The notes under the pieces were generated by a model. It saw nothing but the letters and a program-made list of their open reading frames with translations, made no database searches and was not told the DNA's origin. From Prorocentrum cordatum (lineage: Eukaryota > Sar > Dinophyceae > Prorocentrales > Prorocentraceae): a stretch of DNA of 64,000 nucleotides. Below are positions 19,195-30,249 of this stretch, in pieces (positions within the stretch are counted from its first letter, which is position 1; each line of letters starts with the position of its first letter). The position numbers were made by a program, and so were the translations under genes. The DNA is taken from positions 331,929 through 395,928 of the forward strand of contig CAUYUJ010015715.1 in NCBI GenBank assembly GCA_963575745.1, written 5' to 3'.

Positions 19195-19512
19195 GGAGGT
19201 CCGCGCGGATTTCACGGATCGGCGATGGACTTCGGGGAGGGAGCCTTTTGAGTATTTGGTGTTGTGTCGGAGACGGAGGCTGTTGAGCACTGGGTGTTGT
19301 GTTGTAGACGGAGGGGGTAGAGTGGAAGGTCATTTTCAAATCCATCTCGGGAAGGGAGCCTATTTGAGTTTTGGGTGTTGTCGGAGACGGAGGCTGTTGA
19401 GTACTGGGTGTCGCTACCTGGCGCGCGGGGTGCGCGCCAAGGGCGGCGCCGGAGCGGCGCCAGGGGGTCCCAGCGCCGACCCAAGAAGTCCGCGCGGAGC
19501 TCTGAAAATCGG
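19195..19512. mobile_element. MITE-1 copy split by a tandem duplication
   Basis: Left end GGAGGTCCGCGCGGATTTC at 19196 and right end AAGAAGTCCGCGCGGAGC at about 19482-19500. A 117-bp direct duplication (GGAGACGGAGGCTGTTGAG, 19239-19412) separates them. Confidence 0.6.
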
Positions 19513-21049
19513 TCTTTGTGCAGTCTCTTCCTGCGAGGCGGGGTAGTATTCATCCGAAACCACCACCTGAAGGATCGATCTTCGTTGACCTCGGGGGACG
19601 GCGGTACGGACATTTTTGGCCACCCCATGGCCACAAGATGTGAGAGAACGCATTTGACGAGCGCTTGCCTTGGCAACATCCCGCGACACATCATAATTGA
19701 GGCCCCCCCACCCCCCCTTGACCATCGAGCGCGCCTGGACAAACCGGGGTGACCAACCGGGGAGAATTCCCTGCCCATATCCCCCCACCCAACTCAAAGG
19801 GGGGAAGGTTCGACAACCCCCCCTCCCCTCAAATCCCCCGCCCGTTCTCGCCACCAGCAAACATCGACGACGGGGGCGCCCGCAAACGGCGACCGACGAC
19901 GATGAAGACAAGGACCGTCGTCGGTCGTTGTTCGTCGGTCGTCGGTGCCGTCGTCGTCGTGGCCGCCGCCGCTGCCGCCGCGCCATCCGCCGTCGCTGTT
20001 TGCACGCATCGGCGACAGCGGTCGTCGTTGGCCGGCGGCGAAAAACGGAGGGGCGGGTCGAACCCCCCGCTTGCATCCAGGGGGGGGGAGGAGGGGATTC
20101 GATCGCAAGGCGGACAAATCACAAGCTACATGCGCCAGCCCCAACCGACTGGGACACATTTACACAGGCCGACAAGCCCACTGGGACCAACTACAATCTG
20201 CCATCATTAAACTTACACAAAAACATGACACATGATTGTGAGCATTTTCTAACACGATCCATTCCTATAGACCAGAGAAATTTCTAAATCAAGCACTTGG
20301 CGGGGGAGGCAGCAAAGGCGCCAGGGTTGGAACTGATACCAACTTGTTTCGTTATATATGGGGTTTGTGTAGTCGCCGAACCAGCAACGATCAATTGTTA
20401 CACTGGAGCTGCATGCCTTCCGCATGAGGCATGTAGAGATTGCATCCAAAAGCTTGGGACCGCTCGTATTCAAAATGCACAACGTTCGCTTCGGATGTGT
20501 GCGGGGTCCAGAGGCGAGCGGTATAGTACTCATTTTTAGAACGTCTACTTCATCAAAGAACTGTATCGTTCCCACATGACAAACGATCGTCCATAATTAA
20601 TGTGTGCAGCTCTCACATGAAAGCTTGTCTCGCTCTCGTGAAGGGTACCTGGGCGTTTCGCATTCTCGCGAAGTTCTTCAGATGAGAATTGAATAGCTTC
20701 CAAAGCAGATTTGTCCACTTGTCATATGACGGGTTTCTTGGGTTATGTTCCGTGGGAACCTGTGCAGCTCTCATTCAGGAGCTGGTCGGTTTCCGACGGT
20801 GGCTGCGTAGAATGCGCATAGAAAGTGCCTCAATCGCACAAGGGAGATCGGAAGCTTTCACAGACTAGCTGGTTAGATGTCGTTTGGAAGCGGTGCAGTC
20901 GTGACCTGATACTTGTGCAGATTTCACATCGGAAAACAGAGTAACCTACCACGAAGCTTTTTGCATTCGTTGTCAGGTGGGGGGTCGTCCTTGGGATGTG
21001 GGGGGTGGGCGGCCGCAAAACAAAAGGATTTTTTTTGTGTGGTTCAGCT
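19513..21049. other. Region without recognisable gene
   Basis: 19850-20060 is rich in CGACGACG/GTCGTCG simple sequence. From 20130 the base composition turns AT-richer. No coding support. Confidence 0.5.
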
Positions 21050-22300
21050 AAAAGAACCCGCTTGCATTCCTCAAGCAAAAAACTCTTTTGCATTTCGCCG
21101 CAAAGGAAATCCTTTGGTATTCCGCCACAAAGGGAATCCTTATATATTCCGCCTCAGAGGGAATACTATTGAAATTTATATAAAAATTGAAAACAATGGC
21201 CCAGCACAGCGATCACAGCGTTTTTAATTAACAATCTTGTATTATCATTGCCAGTGGCAGCGATCACAGCGTTTGTAATAAAAAAAAATGCATTGTGATT
21301 TTCTTGTTCATGGCCAGGCACATCGGTCACATAGGTCACAACTTTTTAAGTATTTATATTTACATATATATAAAACGATGGGTACCCGCTTTAATACAAC
21401 GTTGCGAAAACATAACTTGTCCTCATAATTGCATTAGGAAATCAAGCAGAACCTGGTGTTTTCGAAGCGTCTTACTAATCATTTACAACGCTGTGGTCGC
21501 TGTGCCTGACTATGAAAACAATATTTGTAATTGAAAACGCTGTGATAGCTGTGTCTGGCAATGAAAATATAATACGTTCAAATACAAACGCTGTGGTCGC
21601 GGTGCCTGGGCATTGTTTTCAAATATTATACAAATTTGAATTGGGCTCTTTGTGAAAGAATACAAAAATCATTCATGTTGTAATGGAATTGTAAAAAATC
21701 CATGTTTGGCGGAATGCAATAGTATTCCTTTGCGACAGAATGCCAAGCAAATCCTTTCGTGGCGGAACGCGCAATAACTCCTTTTTGTAACAGGGTACAA
21801 AAGGAATTCCATGTGTGGCGGAATTCCAACATATTCATCCCTGTGGGAAACTACAAACGGATTTTTCTTTGCGGCGAACTACAGAGGAATTCCACTTGTA
21901 GCGGCATGCAAAGGAATTTACATTGTGCCCAACATGCAGAACATTTTTTTGCTGTAGAATACAAAATGATTTTCTTTGTGGCGACATAGAAAACGGTTCC
22001 ATCTGTAGCAGAACTCAAAAAAATCACTCTGCGGCGGAATACAAAAGAATTGTCTCTTGTGCCGGCTTACAGAAGGATCCCCCCCTGCAACGGAAAACAA
22101 CCGCATGCAAACCATTTTCTCGTGGCAGAACACAAGGATTCCCTCTGCAACAAAATGCGAAAGGAATTTCCTCTGTTACAGAAGACAAAAGGATCCCATT
22201 TGTAGCGGAATGCAAAGGGACTCCTTCTTGTGGAAGATTCCGAAAAGATTTCCTCTGTGGCGGAATGCAAAGGGGCTCCTTTTGTGGAGAATTTCCTGTT
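21050..22300. mobile_element. Foldback-like inverted repeat, AT-rich
   Basis: Left arm (about 21060-21290) reads GGTATTCCGCCACAAAGGGA, then CACAGCGATCACAGCGTTT. Right arm (about 21480-22290) reads the reverse: AAACGCTGTGGTCGC, then many GTGGCGGAATGCAAAAGG units. The outer blocks are degenerate tandem repeats of about 28-33 bp. The centre is near 21400. No conserved protein. Confidence 0.65.
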
Positions 22301-22530
22301 ACGTTTGTCTCTCAGAAACTGTTATGGGCTCTCCGTTCTTCGAGCATTTGCAATGCAATAGCTCTTCGCAGTGTCAAACGCCACAACTCTGCTCTTCCTG
22401 CTGCAGCGGTCAAACATGCACATGGCTCTCTTGAGCGGGGATTTGATAGGTGTGGCAGATAGATATTAAGTTGATTTCCTGTTGCGGTTCTCTCTCAGAA
22501 ACTTTCGCGGGCTCTTCGTTCTTCAGGCAA
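22289..22530. repeat. Direct duplication about 195 bp apart
   Basis: TTTCCTGTTACGTTTGTCTC with CTCAGAAACTGTTATGGGC is repeated as TTTCCTGTTGCGGTTCTCTC with CTCAGAAACTTTCGCGGGC. Confidence 0.65.
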
Positions 22531-22568
22531 TGAGAAGACAATGGCCCTCAAGCAATAGCAATGGCGAG

Positions 22569-22612
22569 GGGGGGGGGGGGGGGGGGGGAGGGAGGGGGGG
22601 GGGGGCGAGGGG
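22569..22612. repeat. Poly-G tract
   Basis: About 44 bases almost all G, in a locally AT-rich context. Confidence 0.9.
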
Positions 22613-22793
22613 AAGGAGAGAGAAACAAACTTTGAAGGCGAATGTCCGCGGCGCAAAGGCGCGAGCCTTAAATTGAAAACCGACCGCCCCCCCATCCGCG
22701 CAACCGTTGCAGACTGTTGAGACGACGAATCGACGGCTCAGGCGCCGTTTTTTTGTTTGCGAAGATCAAGAGACAATCCTTCTGCCCGCGACG

Positions 22794-23172
22794 GTCAACC
22801 AGCAGTTGACGCTGATCCATAAGTGCATATGTAATGGCTGCAAAACGATGCGCGAACGGTCAACCAACAATTGATACTGAAACGTAATTGCACGTGTAAT
22901 GGCTGCATTAATTCGCTGGCCCAACAGGCCGAGGCGCGCTCAAATCTCAGATAACTGCATTGCAGTATCTGCGGACGGCGACGACGACAACGACGACGAC
23001 GACGGGGCGCCAAGACGGCCCAATACGGCCCCAAGATGGCACGGCGGAGTGGACGAGGCGATTGAATAATGCGGAAAAGCAACGGTCAACCAGCAGTTGA
23101 CACCGATCGATAAATGCACATACAATGGACGCATAAATAAAGCGTGAAAGACAACGGTCACTCATTAGTTGT
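22794..23172. repeat. Palindromic spacer cluster 1
   Basis: Perfect palindromes GTCAACCAGCAGTTGAC at 22794-22810 and 23085-23101, a variant at 22859-22875 and a degenerate one near 23157. Each is followed by a related stretch of about 50 bp containing TGCACATACAATGGACGC or a variant. The cluster ends just before the reading frame at 23181. Confidence 0.75.
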
Positions 23173-23180
23173 CACATACA

Positions 23181-23597
23181 TCAGAAATAAGCGGCACTTG
23201 GCCACCACTTTGGAAGGAGAGGTCGGCCCGCGGGATCCATTGCAATCACGAGCACATTAGATCCACTTCCACTCTTGTCAAGCAGCTCTGCAAGCATGTC
23301 GCTTGTTTCGCCGCCTCCATTGCGCCAAATCTTGACTCCATTGGGGGCCTCGTTGGGTGGGTACCCGCGTGCATATACCAACTCTTTAATCCAATTATCT
23401 TCACTTAACACCCGCTTGTTCAACCAGCTCAATCTCTCCCGGCATGTCTTCCCATCTGCGCAGCCAACAGGGCCATCGCCCAGAGTCACGAAGGCTTTTA
23501 ACGCAGACCTCAGCAAATGCTCGTTCGAAGATTCTCTCTTGCGTCTTTCTCCGAAAGGTATGTTGATCTTCCATCTACGCCAAAAGCGCGGAGACAA
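23181..23597 (-). pseudogene. Unrecognised coding segment, module 3
   Basis: Minus-strand frame with protein-like composition: ALKAFVTLGDGPVGCADG, RLSWLNKRVLSEDNWIKELV, GVKIWRNGGGETSDMLAELL, ending PKWWPSAAYF. No family recognised. It is the last coding segment before a palindrome cluster. Confidence 0.35.
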
Positions 23598-23773
23598 TGA
23601 TTGATATTGTCAAGCCTGCCCTTCAACGCTGCCTGGCCGCATTTGGGCCGCGCCGTCGAGCAGCCCTCCGACGCCGCGCCATGCATGTTTGCAGATTTCC
23701 TTCATTCTGGCACCGAACATCCCTGAATCGAGACAGAACAACACGCGTGACAAAGCTGCGCCTGTGCGCAGAA

Positions 23774-24238
23774 CTAAATGTTGGCAACTTTAACTTGTCC
23801 AAGACCCATCCAGATCTTTGCGGCCCCTCTTCTACCTGAGACAAAAATCCAGGATGCAATGCCCCCCCCCCCCCCGGCAACGATCCACGCGTCGGTATAT
23901 CCTGTCGCAGCCGGAGATCTGCTTCGGACGCGCGATCTGCGATCGCTATCGTTGTCCGATGAACGCTTACTTTCTTTGAAATTGTCTGGCGGACTTTTCG
24001 CTGCCCTTTCATCTTCGCCGTCGCTGTAAGCACTGCTATTCGACAATGGTTCGGAATCAGCTTTGCCGGGCGCCGAATCAGACGCGCGCCCCGCCGCCTC
24101 GGCAACGACGCGAGGGCCAGCGCCGGGCCCGGAATCAGAACGCGCTCCTGGAGGCGCACGAGGGCGCGCCCCCGACCGCGGCGCATTGGGCGGGGGCGGA
24201 GCTTGGTAGCATTGCTGTGGGGCACAAGGGAAGAACAT
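23774..24238 (-). pseudogene. Unrecognised, Ser/Arg-rich segment, module 3
   Basis: Frame rich in Pro, Ser, Asp and Arg (SSAYSDGEDERAAKSPPD, SDRRSRVRSRSPAATG), probably disordered. An overlapping frame at 24135-24527 (DFVISWTLVRRIRHLGPFPN) also looks coding and would have to join through a frame change. The module appears broken. Confidence 0.3.
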
Positions 24239-24875
24239 CCAATTTGAAAGAAGGCCTGGCGAAGGATAACCGCAACGCTAAATCGAACTCGGAACTTCGT
24301 TTTGGGAGAGTTCCCTCCAGATTGCTGCAGCCCCGCCCCGATCCCTGATCGCTTCCTTTAGCCATCAATGAATACATATATGTCAAAGCTTGAAAATTCA
24401 CTTCTTTCGCCGGCGCGTCTCCAAAGCGATGCCAATCGGCGGCGTTGCGCGCATTCGGAAACGGACCTAAATGACGAATCCGACGCACCAACGTCCATGA
24501 TATTACAAAATCGAGCTGCATGCGCAAAGCCTGGAGGCCTGAGCCGAGCAGCTACGGATAAGCAAGATGTTATTATGATCTGCTTTCGATTAGCCCGTGG
24601 CCGCGGAAACCCTGACGCCTGTCTGGTGGAGATGTTCATCAAGAGGAAGCGGAGGAGGGCGAGCGCCGGGGGGGCGTAGATCGCAAAAATATAAAAGAAG
24701 ATGATGGATAAGGAGGACAGAGCGGGGGGCTAAACGAAAGCGACATATGACGAACTACATGCAGACACTGAATAATACTATGATATGATATGATACGATA
24801 TACTGGCCACGTTTTTACACAGGCACGAAAACATGAATGCCAATGTACATCTGCGCAACGCTCTGGATGTTCACT

Positions 24876-25134
24876 GCCAACCAGTTGACAAACTCGAAAA
24901 CATTGCACAAAAAAAAAAAAAACACTGCGCGCAACGGTTACTTGAATGCTGATCAGCCAAACACCGCTGCGCATCGACGCAACGCCCCTGGCTGCTAGCT
25001 CTCCACCAGCAGTTGACAAACGCAAGGACAATGCAACACATGGAAAAAAACATCGCGCGCAACGGTGACATGAACGCGGATCAACCACCCGCCGCCGCGC
25101 ATTCCGCTGCGAGCACGTTCGACCAGCAGTTGAC
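24876..25134. repeat. Palindromic spacer cluster 2 with 124-bp tandem unit
   Basis: CCAGTTGAC/CCAGCAGTTGAC half-palindromes at 24876, 25001 and 25121. The first two are followed by matching sequence (TTGACAAAC, GCGCGCAACGGT, CCGCTGCGCAT), giving a tandem period of about 124 bp. Confidence 0.65.
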
Positions 25135-25245
25135 ACCGCGTGCTCACATGAACCCAAAGCCAAATACTAACACCGCTGTAAATATCGGCAACCAATCGAC
25201 GGGGCATGACCAATGCTCAATGCTTTTCCCGCGAACGAACAAATT

Positions 25246-25615
25246 CACTGCTTGCGCTTCGGCGTGCGCTTCTGCTCCGGCGTCCGCTTCTCCACTTTCC
25301 TCGGCGACATGCAAGCGCCAAGGTAGTCCTTCCTGGAATGCCCCGCGGTGAACGCGTTGCGCCATAAACAAGAATGGCGCAGGAAGTGTCGGCAGCGCGC
25401 GCTTCATCTTTGACAGCCAGGTCAGTCTGTCCGCGCACGACCACAACTGTTCCGCCGCTTGAGAGCTCAATGTCTTGTTTATGAATAGCGGCGGGGGTTT
25501 TGCATGTGTGCTTCTTGCTGCGATACCCATCCAAGCGACGTTTATCGCGCAGCGAACCTCCGAGATGATTGGCGACCGTGCATCCGCAATGACGCGCGCA
25601 CTTGCCAGCAATCAT
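25246..25615 (-). pseudogene. Unrecognised basic protein segment, module 2
   Basis: Begins MIAGKCARHCGCTVANHL and continues LRDKRRLDGYRSKKHTC. After a frame change near 25350 it ends GACMSPRKVEKRTPEQ plus a Lys/Arg-rich tail and TGA at about 25248. The basic tail suggests nucleic-acid binding or a nuclear signal; no family recognised. Confidence 0.35.
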
Positions 25616-25845
25616 TTTCGTTTCCCCCAGGTCAACACGGTTGCGTAGAGCCCCCCAATTTGAGCGCGCGCAATCTTTTTGTTTTCTATTTGCGTAGCCG
25701 CTGTGTACCTCGATTGAGATTTCGCCTTCGCTTGAGCAGCGGCCTGCATCTCTATGATAAGTCTCTCTACGTTTCTAATGTTCGGACGTCCAGGAATATT
25801 TGCCCCTTCATATTTTTCTCTGTCTCCGCGAGCTTCCGACCGCAT
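25612..25845 (-). pseudogene. Unrecognised segment overlapping the next frame by ATGA
   Basis: Protein-like stretch NVERLIIEMQAAAQAKAKSQ...GGLYATVLTWGKRK. Its TGA overlaps the ATG of the following frame (ATGA at 25612-25615). Upstream it appears to continue from the frame annotated at 25767-26185. Confidence 0.3.
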
Positions 25846-26185
25846 TGGGAATGGCCGCCGGCCGCGGCGTCGAGCTTTCCGCGCGGGTGCTCGTATAACG
25901 GATCGCCCAAGGCAGCGTTGAAAATGGCATGCAAGCCTTTGTTGCCTGCGTCGAAAACTTCGCCGCCATCTGGCACTGGACCGTTGATGTCGAAATCAAG
26001 ACCCCCTCTTGCAAGCGCAGGAAACAAAACATAGCTTGCAAAGTGGCGCCGCTCGGTTGCTTGTCGCCCTTTCCAGATTGAATGGCTTCACTGGGAAACC
26101 CGATGCTGACGTCACGATACGACATCGATATCGCTGCTGCCTCGGCCCCCGCCGACGCGACTGCGCGACGCGCGCGGCGCCGCAT
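25767..26185 (-). pseudogene. Unrecognised N-terminal segment, module 2
   Basis: An ATG near 26185 opens a short Arg/Ala-rich start (MRRRARRAVASAG). A neighbouring frame reads ARGGLDFDINGPVPDGGEVF and LGDPLYEHPRGKLDAAAGG, more protein-like. CGTATAATTAGC lies about 15 bases upstream of the ATG. Frame change near 26000. Confidence 0.3.
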
Positions 26186-26879
26186 CTGCGCGAGCTAATT
26201 ATACGCGAAACCAAGTTGCGCGCGCACTTGAAGAATTGGGCTGTTGTCAGTTTTCGTCATAATGTGTTCCTTCGAATCAGAACGCGCAATGAAGTTTAGT
26301 TTGCAAAGTGGCCCAGAGGACCTGTTCGTGCAAAGCTTCGTGGAGTGACGCGCCGCGCCCCACTCAGCTCCGTTCCAAACGGTGGCATCATGCGTCCAAC
26401 AGTGCCCTCGCATCTTCTCCAGACCCCAGCCGCGCTTTTTGCGCGAGTCTATATCTGGCAAAAATATCGGGGCACTCTGTTCTACCATTGCAGATAAGGA
26501 CGCCCGGCAGACGTCGGCGTTCTACAGTGCGCCCTTTGCGCCCCTGGCCAGGAGGACGAGGGGGGATAAGGAACGAGAGAGGAGAGCGAGGAGGATGAGT
26601 GCGCGGGGGAAGAAGGAGGAATGATGGAAAGGAAAACGAAGGAGGAGCGCTGAGGATATAGGAAAAGATACCAGGAGGAAAAAGGAAGGAGGAATACGAA
26701 AGAGAACGATGGATGATGACGCAAGAAGAAGATGCGTTGGGAGAAGGAGGAGGCATGGTGATGCAGTAGTATACCAATATTTGGGATATGGATCAGCTTT
26801 CGTTGTTGTCACCACACAATTGGCAAGTGCCAATGAGCCAATGAGCGATGGCGGAAAGCATCGCACGGCGCCAGACACA

Positions 26880-27024
26880 GCCAACCAGCAATTGACATAA
26901 CAAACCAACGGAACGTTGCCATCTGCATGGCAATGCGGAATCAATGTTGCAATTGAGGAGTCAACCACGAGGTGACAAAACCAACGGCAAGTTTAACGAT
27001 GGGAAAAGTCAACCAGCAGTTGAC
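26880..27024. repeat. Palindromic spacer cluster 3
   Basis: Perfect GTCAACCAGCAGTTGAC at 27008-27024; variants at 26880-26896 and 26960-26976. Between modules 1 and 2. Confidence 0.75.
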
Positions 27025-27562
27025 AACACTGAAAGCCACAACTCGCCATTAGCGCAAGCACCGACTTGTCTCTAGCTGGCAAAAAGCCAACTGCAACATC
27101 CATATAAACGAATGCCCAGCAGTCATAATCTTTTGAACAATACGTCGGAAGTGAGTTTGTAAGTCGCAAAAGTCGCCAGCAAGCAGCTGACTTTAGAAAT
27201 AATAAAATCATGGAGTTTGATGCTTGCGCGAAGCCCTATCAATGCAATTTGAATTTCTTACATGCCCTCACGCTGATGACCAAGCGCGCCCTCCCCCCTC
27301 CTCCGCGAAATTCTCCGAGTCGCGCTTCGTTGGGCGAGATCCCGCAGACATTCCCGCGTCGACGCGAGACTTATGAACGGCGCGGGCCAGTCCACGCCTG
27401 TCATGTTCCTGACACGCTCCCTCCATTCCCACATCTCCGTCGGCTAGCCCTGCCTCGGCCGTGGTCCTCTATTTCTTGGGTGCGCCGGGACACTCTAATT
27501 CCTCTGCCTTGTGACGCTTCCTCTCGGGCGTATCAGCAGCCAGGTCAAACTCGCATCCGTTG

Positions 27563-27946
27563 TCAGACTGCCTTCGTTGATAGAATGCGCTGCGTTTCTC
27601 GCATGTCCTCGAGGTTGCCACAAAACGCAATCGGAGCTGCATTCGCACTGCGATCCAAAGAGCTAGACCCGGCAGCCGTTAAGTAAGGATGATCGTATGA
27701 CTGAGAAGATATTGCTGGATCATTGAATAACCCTCTGGCGCCCCGTGCAGATGAAGGCCTGATCGTTCTCGAAAGGGGAATCGGCTCGCCGCTCATAGCC
27801 CTGCTCAAATATTCCAAAGACCATGTTACATCGTCATGATAATTCGGTGGGACATCCTTCAGTTGTCCATTTTCCATTACTGCAAAGTGAGTTTCACCTC
27901 TGGCTTGAATATGTCCACATCTTCGCTGTTCGACCAATTGATGCAA
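27563..27946 (-). pseudogene. Unrecognised coding segment, module 1 C-terminal
   Basis: Reads GETHFAVMENGQLKDVPPNY, then DDVTWSLEYLSRAMSGEPIP. It overlaps the end of the next frame upstream, which stops at 27877, so a frame change joins them. Confidence 0.35.
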
Positions 27947-28308
27947 GGGGCGCCCACTAACTCCTTAATGGCACTGCGGTGGACAATGCCCTCGTGAGCG
28001 ACGGCGATAGCGTGGAAACGACGCCTGAATGCTACCCAATCATCATCGTCTGCTTCTTTATCGATTGACGGCATAATGAGCTTCTGCCAATGTTCGTCGG
28101 AGATTTTATCTCTGCGCGCAAGTTTCTTAGCCGATTTACTGTCGCGCTGCTGACTCACTGCTTGGCGGCACGAATGCACGTCGAAGCCCGAGCCACCCCA
28201 TCTGGCCCATAGACGAGCATCTACCTCTGCGGGGTACAAAATAGCTTTCACCATATCAACCCCGAGCAGATAGAATTTCCCGCCATCAGAGATACACGGC
28301 TTGATCAA
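27877..28308 (-). pseudogene. Unrecognised coding segment, module 1
   Basis: 144-codon clean frame: SDGGKFYLLGVDMVKAILYP, then KISDEHWQKLIMPSIDKEAD, DDWVAFRRRFHAIAVAHEG, ending PEVKLTLQ. Mixed charge and hydrophobic spacing typical of a globular protein, but no family recognised. Confidence 0.4.
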
Positions 28309-28681
28309 GTGTTTCGCTCGCCCCTGAACAGATTAATGAATTTGGCAGTCGCTGTGGCAGGTCGCGCGTCGTCGTCTCTCTCTCTCTTTCTCTCTCTTTT
28401 TCTTCTGTTGTCCAATGGTTGGGCGCCATGAAGGCGCGTGTCCTTGAACGCAAGCTTTTACCGCTTTCCGAAGTTCCAATCCATAGAATACCATGTTCAT
28501 TATGTGTGGCCGTCTTTTCTTTTGGCACCAAATCCAAGAGCCACGGTTTCAAATCCTTGAAGGCGGTGAACTTAAAATCGATCGCCCTGGCAGTAGTCGC
28601 GCCGCTCGCACAACATTCCAAAACGACATGCACTTCGCTTCTGGTCCGTCCAATATTAGGCGTCCTGGATTCTGTGTCCAC
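28286..28681 (-). pseudogene. Unrecognised segment with a P-loop-like motif, module 1
   Basis: Contains FKDLKPWLLDLVPKEKTA, then HGILWIGTSESGKSLRSRT, in which GTSESGKS fits the Walker A pattern GxxxxGKS. A GAAAGAGAGA microsatellite follows. No Walker B was identified. An NTPase or helicase fragment is possible but unproven. Confidence 0.35.
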
Positions 28682-29471
28682 ACATGACCCACTCTGCGAA
28701 CTGTCCTTCGTTGTTTGAAGAAGGCCTCATCTTTCGCATAAGCTGGCGCCCAGCTGCAATCTCATTGAAATCAACTTGCTTGTCTTCGACGCCCCCTAAA
28801 CATTTACCGTGGCGAACTAGAAATCCACCAAGCCCTTCGCGCATGTTTTGAACTATTTTCTTCGTAGAAGTTGGGTTGCGAGGCCACCGCGAACTGCAAT
28901 GCACGGGGCCGCGCGCGAAGTCATCCTGCACTTCCACAAGCTTTGGCAAGCCGTCGAACATAATGCGTTTGATGACGTGCCACTCATCGCCGGCGGGAAC
29001 AATCGCAAATTGCACTGCGTACGCCATTTGCCACGAGCTTGGCGAGCCAACTGGGCATGGTACGTTTTTGTAGTTGCCCAATTCCATCTCTTTTGGGACC
29101 AGCCCTTTCACGTGATCATTGTAATTGCCGTCCCATTGTGCACTCCAATCGTTACTTCCGTGGAAATAATTCTCCAACTTCTTTACAACCGTTTTGCCAT
29201 CGTCTTCAAGCTTCCCGTTCCATTCGGGAATGCAATCCAGCGCCCACCTGTTTCTCGGATTCACGCTCGTATGTGGGGACGCGTAGATCGGTAAATCTGT
29301 AACCTCGGTTAACACTGGAGCATCAAACTTGATGATAGGGCGTTCCGTGACAAACTGCAACTTATGACTGGAAATTTGCTGGTCCGCGTCTGCCAGAATA
29401 TCATTCGTTGCCCCTGCGCTTTCTAATGCCACGCATAATGTTTTATATCCGCATACAACGTTAGCTATCAG
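28656..29471 (-). pseudogene. Unrecognised coding segment, module 1 N-terminal
   Basis: Open minus-strand frame from the TAG in a TTAGC-TATCA-GCTAA hairpin to TAA at 28656, about 271 codons without a good ATG start. Contains SSHKLQFVTERPIIKFDAPV, RNRWALDCIPEWNGKLEDDG, SAQWDGNYNDHVKGLVPKEM and MRKMRPSSNNEGQFAEWVMC. Strongly protein-like, no family recognised. A third frame at the 3' end (RLILDGPEAKCMSFWNVV) suggests a break joining it to the P-loop segment. Confidence 0.45.
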
Positions 29472-29499
29472 CTAACTTATTCATCAACCAGCAATTGAT
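29461..29499. repeat. Hairpin plus palindrome upstream of module 1
   Basis: TTAGCTATCAGCTAA at 29461-29475 and ATCAACCAGCAATTGAT at 29483-29499, directly upstream of the first minus-strand coding segment. Confidence 0.7.
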
Positions 29500-29604
29500 T
29501 AGTCTTCTCGGCTTGTAGGTTTGAACCATTCATGGCATACGGCGAGGACGGGGAAAAGGAGAATGATGATAATGCTAACGGCTATGAAGGATCTGACGAT
29601 GATA

Positions 29605-29720
29605 ACTGAAGGCGGCCCACAACCCAGGCACGGCGCAGCGGCTGTCTAGTCGCAGAGGCTGGCCCGCAGCCCAGACACGGCGCAGCGGCTGTCCCGTCGC
29701 AGAGGCTGATCCACAAGCCA
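29605..29720. repeat. About 50-bp tandem unit, left copy
   Basis: Two units of CACGGCGCAGCGGCTGTC with GTCGCAGAGGCTG. The same tandem unit is found at 37275-37375 beyond the retroelement. Confidence 0.7.
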
Positions 29721-29865
29721 CGCGCAGCGCAGCTGCTCTGTCCTCGGGCAGAGCGGAATCCGCCCCGCCTCAATGTCTGGAGCTGAGGCCGTTCCACCAA
29801 CCAGGCGCGGCGCAGCGTGGACAGCAGGGGAAGGAGAATATGGGAGAGAGAAGCAGGAAGAGAGA

Positions 29866-29871
29866 AAGAGG

Positions 29872-29953
<82 letters not shown>

Positions 29954-29957
29954 AAGC

Positions 29958-30005
<48 letters not shown>

Positions 30006-30075
30006 GAAGAAAAGAAAAGAAATAAGCCATACATAAAAAAAGACATAAAGAAATCAATCAATAGAGAAAGAGGGA

Positions 30076-30131
<56 letters not shown>

Positions 30132-30136
30132 GGAAG
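29866..30136. repeat. GA microsatellite
   Basis: Two long GAGAGA tracts (about 29875-29998 and 30064-30130) separated by an A-rich stretch. Confidence 0.95.
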
Positions 30137-30249
30137 AGAGGGAGACAGGAAGGGAGGAAGACAGCGAAGAGAAGGGAATACGAGGAGGAAGGGGGGCTGG
30201 AAGAAGGCAGGGGGCTGGGATGAGTATATATATATATGTATATATATGA

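Noticed and set aside
25612-25640. Programmed -1 frameshift site (GGGGGAAAC)
   Set aside because: The run is not in the register of a canonical slippery heptamer, and the region shows other frame breaks.
29532-29609. 25-residue acidic plus-strand ORF next to the palindrome at 29483
   Set aside because: Too short and low-complexity to support without transcript data.
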